Below are positions 33,109 to 42,182 of a stretch of DNA of 64,000 nt, in pieces (within the stretch, counting starts at the first letter, position 1; every line of letters begins with the position of its first letter). The position numbers were made by a program, and so were the translations under genes. Source of the DNA: Streptomyces sp. CB02923 (GTDB lineage: Bacteria; Actinomycetota; Actinomycetes; Streptomycetales; Streptomycetaceae); assembly GCF_001905005.1 (NCBI RefSeq), contig NZ_LWKZ01000024.1:961299-1025298 (forward strand). The letters run 5' to 3'. The notes under the pieces were generated by a model. The model saw nothing but the letters and a program-made list of their open reading frames with translations, ran no database searches and was not told where the DNA came from.

Positions 33109-34253
33109 CCGCCGACCGCGTACCCGGAGGCGGCACGCCGGAATCCGCACCGGCCTCCGCACCGGACTCCGCATCGGACTCCGCGCCCGATGACTCCGTA
33201 CTGCTGCGGACCGAGGGCCGCGCGGCGTACCTCACCCTCAACCGGCCGAAGGCCCTCAACGCCCTCGACCACTCCATGGTGGGCCGGATCGACGCGGCCC
33301 TGGCCGCCTGGGAGCACGATCCCGCGGTCGGGACCGTGGTGATCACCGGCGCGGGTGAGCGCGGGCTGTGCGCGGGCGGCGACATCCGCGCCATCCACGC
33401 GGACGCGCGGTCCGGCGGCGGTGCGGCGTCCGCCGCGTTCTGGCGCGACGAGTACCGGCTCAACGCCCGTATCGCGCGCTTCCCCAAGCCGTACGTCGCC
33501 GTCATGGACGGCATCGTCATGGGCGGCGGGGTCGGCGTCTCGGCGCACGGCAGCGTACGGGTCGTCACCGAGCGCTCGAAGGTCGCCATGCCCGAGACCG
33601 GCATCGGTTTCGTACCGGACGTGGGCGGCACGTACCTGCTGGCGCTCGCGCCCGGCGAACTGGGTACGCATCTGGCGCTGACCGGAGCGCCGGTCAGGGC
33701 CGGGGACGCGCTGCTGTGCGGGCTCGCCGACCACTTCGTCCCGTCCGAGCTGGTGGAAGGGCTGGTGGCGGACCTCGCCGCCGCCCCGGTGACCGAGGTG
33801 CTGCCCCGGTACGTACGGGAGGCGCCCGAAGGCGAGCTGGCGGCCCGCCGGGAGTGGATCGACCACTGCTACGCGGCCGGCACCGTCGAGGAGATCGTGG
33901 ACCGGCTGCTCGGCAGCGGCGTCCCGGAGGCCAAGGAGGCCGCCGAGACGATCCTCGCCAAGTCCCCCACCTCGCTGAAGGTGACCCTGGCGGCGCTGCG
34001 CCGGGCCCGGGACCTGGGGCCGCTGGAGCGGGTGCTGGACCAGGAGTACCGCGTCTCGTGCGCGGCGCTGGCCTCGCCCGACCTGGTCGAGGGCATCCGC
34101 GCCCAGGTGATCGACAAGGACCGCGCGCCGCGCTGGTCCCCCGCCACCCTCACCGAGGTCACCGACGAGGACGTGGCCCGGTTCTTCGCACCGCTCGGCG
34201 ACCGCGAACTGGGGCTCGCCGACAGTGCCGGTACACAGGAGGTGCCCTGGTGA
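33105..34253 (+). CDS. 3-hydroxyisobutyryl-CoA hydrolase (HIBCH-type crotonase)
   Basis: 382 residues. Hydrolyses 3-hydroxyisobutyryl-CoA to free 3-hydroxyisobutyrate. Crotonase fold with AYLTLNRPKALNALDHSM, the oxyanion-hole stretch GERGLCAGGDIRAIHAD, and the HIBCH-typical GIVMGGGVGVSAHGSVRVVT and MPETGIGFVPDVGGTYLL; the longer C-terminal half (EEIVDRLLGSGVPEAKEAAE, LAKSPTSLKVTL) separates it from ordinary enoyl-CoA hydratases. The N-terminal 20 residues are a low-complexity Ala/Ser/Asp/Pro stretch. Coupled to both neighbours by ATGA and GTGA overlaps. Confidence 0.92.
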   Translation: MTADRVPGGGTPESAPASAPDSASDSAPDDSVLLRTEGRAAYLTLNRPKALNALDHSMVGRIDAALAAWEHDPAVGTVVITGAGERGLCAGGDIRAIHADARSGGGAASAAFWRDEYRLNARIARFPKPYVAVMDGIVMGGGVGVSAHGSVRVVTERSKVAMPETGIGFVPDVGGTYLLALAPGELGTHLALTGAPVRAGDALLCGLADHFVPSELVEGLVADLAAAPVTEVLPRYVREAPEGELAARREWIDHCYAAGTVEEIVDRLLGSGVPEAKEAAETILAKSPTSLKVTLAALRRARDLGPLERVLDQEYRVSCAALASPDLVEGIRAQVIDKDRAPRWSPATLTEVTDEDVARFFAPLGDRELGLADSAGTQEVPW

Positions 34254-35209
34254 GCGCGTCGGCAGAGAACGGCAACCGCACGGTCGGGTTCGTCGGCCTC
34301 GGGAACATGGGCGGGCCGATGGCCGCCAACCTCGTCGAGGCCGGCCACCGGGTGACCGGCTTCGACCTCGTGCCGGAGGCACTGGCGGCGGCCGTCGGGG
34401 CCGGTGTCGAGGCGGCCGGTTCGGCGGTGGCGGCGGTGGCGGACGCGGACGTGGTGATCACCATGCTGCCCGCCGGACGGCATGTCCTGGCCCTCTACGA
34501 GGACGGCGGGCTGCTCGCTGCCGCCCGGCCCGGCACCCTGTTCGTGGACTGCTCGACCATCGACGTGGCCGACGCCCGCGCCGCCCACGAGGCCGCCGTA
34601 CGCGCCGGCCACCAGGCCCTGGACGCGCCGGTCTCGGGCGGCGTCGTCGGCGCCGAGGCCGGCACGCTGACGTTCATGGCGGGCGGCGGGACGGCCGAGT
34701 TCGCACGGGCCGAGCCGCTGCTCGCGGTGATGGGCAAGAAGGCGGTGCACTGCGGCGCGGCGGGCGCCGGGCAGGCCGCGAAGATCTGCAACAACATGAT
34801 CCTCGGCATATCGATGATCGGGGTCAGCGAGGCGTTCGTCCTCGGGGAGAGCCTGGGCCTGTCCCACCAGGCCCTGTACGACGTGGCGTCCACCGCCAGC
34901 GGGCAGTGCTGGGCGCTGAGCGTCAACTGCCCGGTGCCGGGCCCGGTGCCGGGCAGCCCGGCCAACCGCGACTACCGGCCGGGGTTCGCGGCGCCGCTGA
35001 TGGCCAAGGATCTGGGCCTGGCCGCCAACGCCGTCCGCGACGGCGGCGTGCACGCGGAACTCGGCCTGCGCGCGGCCGAGCTGTTCGCGGCGTTCGCCGA
35101 GGGCGACGGCGCGGCGGAGGACTTCTCCGGGATCGTCCGGACGATCAGGCAGCGGTCCGGCGGAGCGCCGGAAACACAGCAGACCGAGCAGAACGGAACG
35201 ACCGCATGA
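34250..35209 (+). CDS. mmsB: 3-hydroxyisobutyrate dehydrogenase
   Basis: 319 residues. NAD-dependent oxidation of 3-hydroxyisobutyrate to methylmalonate semialdehyde, the substrate of MmsA. N-terminal FVGLGNMGGPMAANLVEAGH is the family signature; DAPVSGGVVGAEAGTLTFMA and the catalytic Lys in GAGQAAKICNNMILG follow, then KDLGLAAN. GTG at 34250 overlaps the upstream stop (GTGA) and has AGGAGG seven bases upstream. The C-terminus carries an extra Gln/Thr-rich tail of about 15 residues. Confidence 0.94.
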   Translation: MSASAENGNRTVGFVGLGNMGGPMAANLVEAGHRVTGFDLVPEALAAAVGAGVEAAGSAVAAVADADVVITMLPAGRHVLALYEDGGLLAAARPGTLFVDCSTIDVADARAAHEAAVRAGHQALDAPVSGGVVGAEAGTLTFMAGGGTAEFARAEPLLAVMGKKAVHCGAAGAGQAAKICNNMILGISMIGVSEAFVLGESLGLSHQALYDVASTASGQCWALSVNCPVPGPVPGSPANRDYRPGFAAPLMAKDLGLAANAVRDGGVHAELGLRAAELFAAFAEGDGAAEDFSGIVRTIRQRSGGAPETQQTEQNGTTA

Positions 35210-36027
35210 CCGACACCACCACGCCCACGCCCACGCCCACGGACAGCCGGACGCAGCCGTACGAGACGATCCTCGTGGAGCGCACCGGCCGTACCGCGAC
35301 CCTCACCCTCAACCGCCCCAAGGCGCTCAACGCCCTCAACCTCCAGGTGATGACCGAGGTCGTGGCGGCCACCGAGGAGCTGGACCGCGACCCGGAGATC
35401 GGCTGCATCGTCATCACCGGCTCGGCGAAGGCGTTCGCCGCCGGGGCCGACATCAAGGAGATGCGGCCGCAGTCGTACATGGACATGTACCTCAGCGACT
35501 GGTTCACCGCCTGGGACCGCCTCGGCGCGCTGCGCACACCGACCGTCGCGGCGGTGGCCGGGCACGCGCTGGGCGGCGGCTGCGAACTGGCGATGCTGTG
35601 CGACATCCTGCTCGCCGCCGACACCGCCGTCTTCGGCCAGCCGGAGATCAAGCTGGGCGTCATCCCGGGCATCGGCGGCTCCCAGCGGCTGACCCGCGCC
35701 GTCGGCAAGGCCAAGGCGATGGAGCTGTGCCTGACCGGCCGCACCATGGACGCCGTGGAGGCCGAACGGGCCGGGCTGGTCTCGCGGGTGGTACCGGCCG
35801 CCGAGCTGCTGACCGAGGCCGGCGCCGTGGCCGCGCAGGTGGCGTCGATGTCCGCGCCGGTCGCGATGATGGCCAAGGAGGCCGTCAACCGGGCCTTCGA
35901 AACCACCCTCGCCGAGGGCGTCCGCTTCGAACGCCGCCTGTTCCACGCGGTGTTCGCCACCGCGGACCAGAAGGAAGGCATGACGGCCTTCGTGGAGAAG
36001 CGGGCACCGGAGTTCGGCCACCGCTAG
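35206..36027 (+). CDS. Enoyl-CoA hydratase
   Basis: 273 residues. Hydrates 2-enoyl-CoA; in this operon the likely substrate is methacrylyl-CoA, giving 3-hydroxyisobutyryl-CoA. TATLTLNRPKALNALNLQVM, oxyanion hole AFAAGADIKEM and GHALGGGCELAMLCD, with catalytic Glu pair in FGQPEIKLGVIPGIGGSQRL. After a Thr/Pro-repeat N-terminus (PTPTPTDS) the fold is of standard length. ATG overlaps the mmsB stop. Last gene of the operon. Confidence 0.93.
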   Translation: MTDTTTPTPTPTDSRTQPYETILVERTGRTATLTLNRPKALNALNLQVMTEVVAATEELDRDPEIGCIVITGSAKAFAAGADIKEMRPQSYMDMYLSDWFTAWDRLGALRTPTVAAVAGHALGGGCELAMLCDILLAADTAVFGQPEIKLGVIPGIGGSQRLTRAVGKAKAMELCLTGRTMDAVEAERAGLVSRVVPAAELLTEAGAVAAQVASMSAPVAMMAKEAVNRAFETTLAEGVRFERRLFHAVFATADQKEGMTAFVEKRAPEFGHR

Positions 36028-36207
36028 GAGCGTCGCCCGGGAAGGCTGGTGACCCGACCGGCTGGAGCGTGACCGCCGATACCCATGCCGATGCCGGTGT
36101 GGGGTCGGCGGCAGGCGCTCGCCTCCCGGTGGATGGGCAGGACGGGACGGGCGGCAGTTGCTGGTGCTCCGGCCGCGTTTTCCGGGTCTGCACGTTGGTG
36201 CCGGAGG

Positions 36208-36986
36208 TCAGAGCTGAGTGCCGCCGCCGTCCACGGCGAGTTCGGTGCCGGTGGTGTAGGTGGCGTCGAACGCGAGAAAGAGTGCGGCTTTGGTCACTTC
36301 GGACGGGGTTCCCAGTCGCAGCATGGGGATCTGTGCGACAAGCGCCTGTGCCTCCTCGGCCGGCGTCTGTGCCTCCTCGGCCGACGGCTGAGGTACCGGT
36401 ATGGTACCGGTATCGACTGGTCCATGGTCCTGGTGTCGATCGGCCCGGGGCTGACGGCGTTGACACGGATTTTTCGCGGCAGGAGTTCCCGGGCCAGACT
36501 GCGGGTCATCGAGCGCAGTGCCGCCTTGCCGGCCGCGTACGCGCTGAGCATCGGCAGGCCCAAGACGTTGACGGCCGAGGTCGTGAGCACCACTCCGCTG
36601 CCCTCTGCCAGCAGCGGAGCGAGTTTCTGCACGGTGAAGTACGGCCCCTTGGCGTTGATGGCCAGCAGCTGGTCGTACAACTCCTCACTCGTTGCCTCGA
36701 ACGGTGCGGAGCCGGTGACACCGGCATTGGCGAACAGGGCGTCGACCGTGCCGAACTCGGCCTTCACCCGGTCCGCCAGCGCCTGGATCTCAGGCAGTGA
36801 CGCCGCGTCGCTGCGGACAGCGATCACGTTCCCGCCGAGTTGCTCACGGGCGGCATTCAGCTTGTCCTGGTCGCGCCCGGTGATCAGGACGCGCGCGCCC
36901 TCGTCCGCGAGTGACCGGGCGGTGGCCAGGCCCAAGCCACTGCTGCCTCCTGTGATGACGACCTTCTTGCCCTCGTATCTGCCCAT
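36208..36986 (-). pseudogene. Short-chain dehydrogenase/reductase broken by an 11-bp tandem duplication
   Basis: Classical SDR with TGGSSGLGLATARSLADEGA, NAGVTGS, the catalytic Ser in LTTSAVNVLG and the YxxxK motif in SAYAAGKAALRSM, then NAVSPGPIDTRTMDQSIPVP. There the frame is thrown out by a perfect tandem duplication of GGTACCGGTAT (36392-36402 and 36403-36413, plus-strand sequence). Removing one copy restores a frame reading EEAQALVAQIPMLRLGTPSE and ending in AFDATYTTGTELAVDGGGTQ with a stop at 36208-36210, exactly the expected SDR C-terminus. ATG 36986 has AGGAGAT upstream. A second, in-frame 21-bp duplication lies alongside. Confidence 0.9.
36346..36413. repeat. Two adjacent tandem duplications inside the SDR gene
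   Basis: GGTACCGGTAT is repeated perfectly at 36392-36402 and 36403-36413 (11-bp period, frame-breaking). CTGTGCCTCCTCGGCCG recurs at 36346-36362 and 36367-36383 (21-bp period, frame-keeping). Both may slip. Confidence 0.95.
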
Positions 36987-37070
36987 ATCGAACATCTCCT
37001 GTCGGTGGAATAGGTGTGACGGTTCTCGTCCCGGCGGACACGCTCCATGCAGGTCATGCATGGCGCGGGG

Positions 37071-38015
37071 TCAGTGAAGACCTGGCCGCAGCGTGATCAC
37101 GACTTTGCCGTGGACGTGACGTCCGGCTTGCAGCGTCACGGCTTCGCGGATCCGCTCGATCGGGAAGGCGGCGGCGATCGGTACCGTGACCGCGCCGGCG
37201 AGGATCGCGTCGCAGATCCGCTCCATGGCCTCCGGGCTCGCGTCGAAACCGCCGGTCGCGCGGACGCCGCCGGGAGGGTGGGGGCCCGCGGCGATCGTGG
37301 AGATCCGCTCGGGTGGCACGCCGAGCGCGAGCGCGGTCTCCGCCGTTTCGGTGCCGAACAGGTCGGTTGCCGCGGTCACGCCCTCCGGGGCCAGGGTGCG
37401 TACCCGGTCCGCCAGTCCGGGGCCGTAGGTCACCGGCTCGGCACCGAACCGGCGCAGGAACTCGAACGTGCCCTGGGCGGCGGTCCCGATCACTCGGGCA
37501 CCGGCGAGCTTCGCGAGCTGTACGGCGAAGACGCCCACGCCGCCCGCGGCGCCGCCGACCAGGACCGTGTCGCCGGAACGCAAGCCGATCGCGGCCAGCG
37601 CGGCAGCGGCGGTCATCCCGGCCACCGGCAGCGTGGCCGCCACCTGGTCGCTGATGCCCTCCGGCGTGCGCCAGAGCGGCTCGGTCGCGTCGGTGGGCGT
37701 CTTGACCACCACGAAATCGGCGGCGGCCCTGCCCAGCGCGCCGCCGTGGACACGGTCCCCCACGGCGAACCCCGCGGCGCGCGCGCCGACTTCGTCGACG
37801 ACCCCGGCGAAGTCGAACCCGAAGCCGGCCGGCACGTCGATGCCGAACCGGGCGGCGGCCTCGGGCTGCGAGGCGATGCCCCAGTCCATGGGATTCAGGC
37901 CGGCGGCCGTGACACGGACACGGACCTCGCCCGGCCCGGCATGGGGTTCCGGAACCTCCCGCAGCCCCAGTACCTCGGGACCACCGAATGACTCGTAGAC
38001 AACAGCACGGCTCAT
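37071..38015 (-). CDS. Quinone oxidoreductase-like zinc-free alcohol dehydrogenase (MDR)
   Basis: 314 residues. NADPH-dependent MDR reductase: N-terminal GroES-like domain (ESFGGPEVLGLREVPEPHAG, AAGLNPMDW, GFGFDFAGVVDEVG) and a Rossmann domain with VLVGGAAGGVGVFAVQLAKL. Zinc-ligand cysteines are absent. ATG 38015 follows GGAGGC. Divergent from the TetR gene at 38099, which probably controls it; the broken SDR gene lies 84 bases downstream on the same strand, so the two may have formed one detoxification operon. Confidence 0.9.
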   Translation of the reverse strand: MSRAVVYESFGGPEVLGLREVPEPHAGPGEVRVRVTAAGLNPMDWGIASQPEAAARFGIDVPAGFGFDFAGVVDEVGARAAGFAVGDRVHGGALGRAAADFVVVKTPTDATEPLWRTPEGISDQVAATLPVAGMTAAAALAAIGLRSGDTVLVGGAAGGVGVFAVQLAKLAGARVIGTAAQGTFEFLRRFGAEPVTYGPGLADRVRTLAPEGVTAATDLFGTETAETALALGVPPERISTIAAGPHPPGGVRATGGFDASPEAMERICDAILAGAVTVPIAAAFPIERIREAVTLQAGRHVHGKVVITLRPGLH

Positions 38016-38028
38016 GGGTGCCTCCAAC

Positions 38029-38052
38029 GGACCAAGTGATGAGACCAAGTCC
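38029..38052. promoter_or_regulatory. Candidate TetR operator between divergent genes
   Basis: ACCAAGT occurs at 38031-38037 and 38044-38050 (13-base period), with a related ACCAGGT at 38077-38083, inside the 83-base divergent promoter region. Assigned to the TetR gene only by position. Confidence 0.35.
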
Positions 38053-38098
38053 CATCACCGTACACGAGTGACGGCACCAGGTCCCGTAAGATGTCCGC

Positions 38099-38668
38099 AT
38101 GGCCCGCTGGCAACCGCACGCACCCGAGCGACTGCTCGTCGCCGCCCTTGAACTGTTCGAGGAGCGCGGCTACGACAACACGACGGTCATCGCGATCACA
38201 GAGCGCGCGGGACTGACGAAGAGCACCTTCTTCCGGCACTTCCCGGACAAGCGAGAGGTGCTCTTCGGCGGGGGCGCGATGTCCGAACTGCTCGTCGACG
38301 GGATCGAAACGGCACCGGCCGAGGTCGGCCCCCTCGAAGCGGTGGCACACGCTCTGGACGCGATCGGCAGGAAAGCCTTCACCTCCGATCGCCGGGAATT
38401 CAGCGCCCGCAGGTCGGCAGTGATCGCCGCCACCCCCGAACTGCGCGAACGCGAGGCACTGAAGGAACTCGGCCTCATCGCGTCGATGATCGACGCACTC
38501 AAGCGCCGCGGCGTTCCCGACCTGACGTCACGCGTAGCCGCCGAATTGGGCGCGCTCGCCTGGAGAATCGCCTACGAGCGCTGGAGGGACGCAACCAACC
38601 GCGACGACTTCGCGGAACTCGCACGGCGGACACTCACCGAAGTGCGAGCGGCCGGCGCCTTGTGCTGA
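38099..38668 (+). CDS. TetR family transcriptional regulator
   Basis: 189 residues. N-terminal helix-turn-helix: RLLVAALELFEERGYDNTTV, ITERAGLTKSTFFRHFPDKR. The C-terminal ligand domain is helical and not assignable to a specific inducer. Divergent from the quinone oxidoreductase gene and very likely its repressor, as is common for MDR reductase/TetR pairs. ATG at 38099. Confidence 0.9.
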   Translation: MARWQPHAPERLLVAALELFEERGYDNTTVIAITERAGLTKSTFFRHFPDKREVLFGGGAMSELLVDGIETAPAEVGPLEAVAHALDAIGRKAFTSDRREFSARRSAVIAATPELREREALKELGLIASMIDALKRRGVPDLTSRVAAELGALAWRIAYERWRDATNRDDFAELARRTLTEVRAAGALC

Positions 38669-38816
38669 CGGCAGACTCGTCGCGGGCCCCTGTCGGCCAC
38701 CCCGGACGGCACGCTGCCACCCACCACCGCACCCGCGGCGTCCGCTGCTTTCACGGCTGCTACTCCGCTACTCCCGTACGATATTCGGATCATTAATCGA
38801 CGGGGGGAGACCGTTC

Positions 38817-39140
38817 ATGGGTGACATCGCCATCAACAGCCACGCCGTGCGGGCAACGGGCAGCGATATGACCGTGTTGTCCCGCGAGGTGGCCGGCAAG
38901 CTGAACAATTCCCTGGAAGAGAGCCAGACGGCGGCCTTGTCGCATTCTCCCTGGGGCTGGGAATGCGCCGACCACCTCTACTCCTGTGCCGTGACCTGGG
39001 AGGAGCACATGGTGGGCCTGGCGAAGAAGATGGGGGAACTGGGCGAACGGCTACAGGAAAGCGCGGGCAGCTACACCGCACAGGACGACGAAGCCGCCAC
39101 GCGGCTGCGGCACGGCCTGAACGACCTGGGAAAGGCGTGA
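38817..39140 (+). CDS. WXG100-like helical protein
   Basis: 107 residues, entirely helical, of the ESX/WXG100 size. Two helices (about 12-40 and 58-100) flank a loop with SPWGWECADHL, standing in for the WxG turn. The end of helix 2 (QDDEAATRLRHGLNDLG) carries a D/E-rich secretion-like tail. ATG 38817 follows a GGGGGGAGA. Seven bases before the toxin-like gene, so the pair is probably an operon, with this protein as partner or chaperone of the larger protein. Confidence 0.7.
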   Translation: MGDIAINSHAVRATGSDMTVLSREVAGKLNNSLEESQTAALSHSPWGWECADHLYSCAVTWEEHMVGLAKKMGELGERLQESAGSYTAQDDEAATRLRHGLNDLGKA

Positions 39141-39147
39141 GCGGCCG

Positions 39148-40635
39148 GTGGTGACCTACGAGGCCGTGATCAGCGCCCGGCCCGACACATGGCACAAGGC
39201 CGCGGCTGAATGGGAGGCGCCGGCCAAGCACGCCCTGAGCGCGGCCCAGGACATCCGGGACAACGGCACCAGGCCGCTGGCGGACAACTGGACCGACGAG
39301 GTGGGCCGGAAGGCCGCGGGGGACTTCGAGAAGCCGGCCGGCCAGCTGGAGTCCGCTTACGGCATCCTGCTCGGCGGCAAGATGCTCTGCGAGGCCGTGG
39401 CCGAGAGCATGGAGACCGGGCTCGGTTCGGCCCGCGAGATGCAGGAACTCGCCCAGCGCCACAGCCTGCGTATCGGCACGGACGGCCTGCCCGAGGGCGC
39501 GCCGATGCCGGGTGAGGACCCGGACAAGCTGCATGCGCGCGAGCGTATCGTCGCGCTGCGCGACCATGTGCTGAAGCAGGCCGGGGAGGCCGACAACACG
39601 GCCGCGGCAAAATTCGCCATGCTGACGGCCAAGGTGAATGTCGCCGATCCCGATGAAGCGCTCAAGGTGCAGAACAAGGCGTCGCAGGCGGAGATGGAGA
39701 TTCTCGGTGCCGAGATTCCCAGCGATGCGGGGGCGATGACCCAGCGCATGTGGTGGAACGGCCTGAGCGGGAAGCAGCGGCACGATCTGATGCTGGCCGA
39801 CCCGGTCGCCCTGTCGAAACTGGACGGGCTGCCGGAGAGCGCCAAGCAGGAGATGCGCGGCGCGGACGGCAAGTTCGACCGCGTCAAGATGGTCGAATAC
39901 GCACTGGAGAACTGGGATCAGGACGATCCGGTCGACTTCGGCAACAACTGCACCAATTTCGTGTCCCAAGCTCTCGATCACGCGGGTATGCAGAAGAAGC
40001 TCGACTTCTGGTCGGGGGCGCGGGGCGACGACACCTGGGGCCACGAAAGCGGTATCGGCAACGACTGGTGGGACAAGTCGATGTACTACTCGAAGTCCTG
40101 GGGCGGAGCCGAGAACCAGCAGGACTTCATGCTCCGGCACGGCGGCGAGGAAGTGCCCCGCAATCAGGTCCGCCCCGGCGACATCATCTATTACGAGCAG
40201 TCCGGCGACAACGACCGGATCGACCGAGAGCAGCCGCAGGACCGGCCGGTCCGCCGGCGCACCGCGTTCCTGTCCGTGCCCCTGCTGACCGCCGCATCCG
40301 TCACCTGCTTCGTCGCGACGCTGAGCGTGTCCTCGCAGCATGTCCACCACCAGTCCGCCGCCTGCCGGTACATCGCCGTGCCGTGGACCCATTTCGCCCT
40401 GTCCTACGGGAGCCTGGTGGCCGCCGTACTGGCGGTGACCGCGCACATCGTGCTCTCCCGCGTCGCACGGCGTCGCGGGCTCGCGCCGGACACGCAGCGG
40501 CGCAGCGGCTTCTCCACCCTGTGTGTCGTCATCGCCGGACTGATGGTCGCTTTGGCGGCCGTCACCACCGTCATGACCCATGCGGATGCCGCGGAAACGG
40601 CAGCCAACCTCGGCAAGCCCATGTGCGAGGGCTGA
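39148..40635 (+). CDS. WXG100-type toxin with truncated amidase domain fused to membrane tail
   Basis: 495 residues. Residues 1-110 are helical and WXG100-like (DTWHKAAAEWEAPAKHALSA). Residues 245-352 match the amidase_6 NlpC/P60-like domain: EYALENWDQDDPVDFGNNCT, with the expected catalytic C268, FVSQALDHAGMQKKLDFWSG, YYSKSWGGAENQQDF and the VRPGDIIYYEQSGDN loop. The domain then stops before the catalytic His. It is joined in frame, near 40210, to an unrelated membrane segment with three helices (FLSVPLLTAASVTCFVATLS; HFALSYGSLVAAVLAVTAHI; GFSTLCVVIAGLMVALAAVT). It looks like a deletion fusing a toxin gene to a downstream membrane-protein gene. GTG 39148 or 39151. Confidence 0.75.
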   Translation: MVTYEAVISARPDTWHKAAAEWEAPAKHALSAAQDIRDNGTRPLADNWTDEVGRKAAGDFEKPAGQLESAYGILLGGKMLCEAVAESMETGLGSAREMQELAQRHSLRIGTDGLPEGAPMPGEDPDKLHARERIVALRDHVLKQAGEADNTAAAKFAMLTAKVNVADPDEALKVQNKASQAEMEILGAEIPSDAGAMTQRMWWNGLSGKQRHDLMLADPVALSKLDGLPESAKQEMRGADGKFDRVKMVEYALENWDQDDPVDFGNNCTNFVSQALDHAGMQKKLDFWSGARGDDTWGHESGIGNDWWDKSMYYSKSWGGAENQQDFMLRHGGEEVPRNQVRPGDIIYYEQSGDNDRIDREQPQDRPVRRRTAFLSVPLLTAASVTCFVATLSVSSQHVHHQSAACRYIAVPWTHFALSYGSLVAAVLAVTAHIVLSRVARRRGLAPDTQRRSGFSTLCVVIAGLMVALAAVTTVMTHADAAETAANLGKPMCEG

Positions 40636-40669
40636 CCGGCCGCCGGTGTGGCGGTGCCGCGGAGGCCCG

Positions 40670-42139
40670 TCAGAAGTGTCCCGGGCCGGGTCCGGCCCGG
40701 CCCGGGAGGCCGGGGTGGGCCTCGACCACCGGGTACGGCACGTGGGTCCGCCGGTCGGGGTCCACGGCGAGCCGTCCGCCTGCCGGGGGGCGGGCGCGCT
40801 GGGCGCAGTCGCGGCGTTCGCACAGGCGGCAGCCGAGGCCGATGGGGGTGGCGGCGCGGGGGTCGTCCAGGGCGATGCCCGCCGCGTAGACGAGGCGGTG
40901 GGCGTGCCGCAGTTCGCAGCCGAGGGCGACGGCGAAGTCGGCGCGGGGTGCGTGGTGGCCGAAGCCGCCGCGGGTCACGGTGCGGGCGATCCAGAAGTAG
41001 CGCTTGCCGTCCGGCATTTCGGCGACCTGGGTGAGGACGCGGCCGGGTGCGGAGAACGCGTCGTACACCGTCCACAGGGGGCAGGTGCCGCCGAGGCGGG
41101 AGAAGTGGAAGTCGGTGGCGGACTGGCGTTTGGAGATGTTGCCGGCCCGGTCCACCCGCAGGAAGGAGAAGGGGACGCCGCGCCGTCCGGTGCGCTGGAG
41201 GGTGCTGAGCCGGTGGCAGACCGTCTCGAAGCCGACTCCGAAGCGGGCCTGGAGGAGTTCGATGTCGTAGTGCAGTTCCTCGGCGGCCGTGTGGAAGGCG
41301 GTGTACGGCATCAGGAGCGCGCCCGCGAAGTAGTCGGCGAGGCCGATCCGGGTGAGCGCGGCCGACTCCGGTGAGGAGGGGCGGGCGCTCGCGGTGAGCG
41401 TGTCGAGCAGCGAGTCCTGCTCCAGCAGGGCGAGCTGGGTGGCGAGCTGGAAGGCGCGGCGGCCTTCGGTGAGCCAGGGTGAGAGGAAGAGCAGGCCCGC
41501 TTCGGGGTCGAAGCGCCGTACGTCGGCCGTCCGGGCCGGGGCGGCCTGGACTGCCCGTACCCCGTGCCGTTCGGCGAGGCGGGCGGCGAGCGCGTCGGCC
41601 GCGCGGCCGGGGCGCAGGCCGGCTTCGGCGGCGGTGTGCTCGGCGGCGGCGTCCAGCGGGCCGACGTGGTTGTGGTGGGCGTGGAAGAAGTCGCGGACCT
41701 CGTCGTGCGGTTCGGCGGGCGGCAGGGCGGCGCTGTCGCCGGGGCCGGCGAGGGCGGCGGCCTGCTCGGTGGCGTAGCGGTAGCGGCGGTGCAGGGCGAC
41801 CAGGGCGCGGGCCACCTCGGGGTGGTCGCGGGCGACCTCGGCGATCTCCTCGGGGGGCGGCGGGGTGCCGCACGCCTCGTCGCCGAGGGCGGCGCGCAGG
41901 TCGGTGGTGAGGTGTTCCCCCTCGGCCTCGGAGAAGTACTCCGCGTCGACGCCGAGCACCTCGGCGATGCGCAGCAGGACGGGGGCGGTCAGCGGGCGCT
42001 GGTTCTGTTCGATCTGGTTGAGGTAGCTGGTGGAGATGCCCAGTTCGCGGGCGAGCTGTACCTGGTTGAGGCCGTGTTCGCGGCGGAGCCTGCGCAGTTT
42101 GGCGTGCGCGTAGATCTTGCGGACGGGCGGTCGTGTCAT
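40670..42139 (-). CDS. RamB/PrpR-type XRE regulator of propionate metabolism
   Basis: 489 residues, a full-length paralogue of the regulator at 27811. Helix-turn-helix LNQVQLARELGISTSYLNQI, a middle IrrE-like domain (RRAFQLATQLALLEQDSLLD), then KRQSATDFHFSRLGGTCPLW and the Cys cluster GLGCRLCERRDCAQRARP. The C-terminal 20 residues are a Pro/Gly tail. ATG 42139. Divergent from prpD (216-base gap), the position of PrpR/MccR, the methylcitrate-cycle activator in mycobacteria. That it answers to propionyl- or methylcitrate-related ligands is inferred from position. Confidence 0.92.
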   Translation of the reverse strand: MTRPPVRKIYAHAKLRRLRREHGLNQVQLARELGISTSYLNQIEQNQRPLTAPVLLRIAEVLGVDAEYFSEAEGEHLTTDLRAALGDEACGTPPPPEEIAEVARDHPEVARALVALHRRYRYATEQAAALAGPGDSAALPPAEPHDEVRDFFHAHHNHVGPLDAAAEHTAAEAGLRPGRAADALAARLAERHGVRAVQAAPARTADVRRFDPEAGLLFLSPWLTEGRRAFQLATQLALLEQDSLLDTLTASARPSSPESAALTRIGLADYFAGALLMPYTAFHTAAEELHYDIELLQARFGVGFETVCHRLSTLQRTGRRGVPFSFLRVDRAGNISKRQSATDFHFSRLGGTCPLWTVYDAFSAPGRVLTQVAEMPDGKRYFWIARTVTRGGFGHHAPRADFAVALGCELRHAHRLVYAAGIALDDPRAATPIGLGCRLCERRDCAQRARPPAGGRLAVDPDRRTHVPYPVVEAHPGLPGRAGPGPGHF

Positions 42140-42182
42140 ACCGCTGCCCCCTTCGTCGCGTGCGCCGTCGTTCCGTCGCCCG

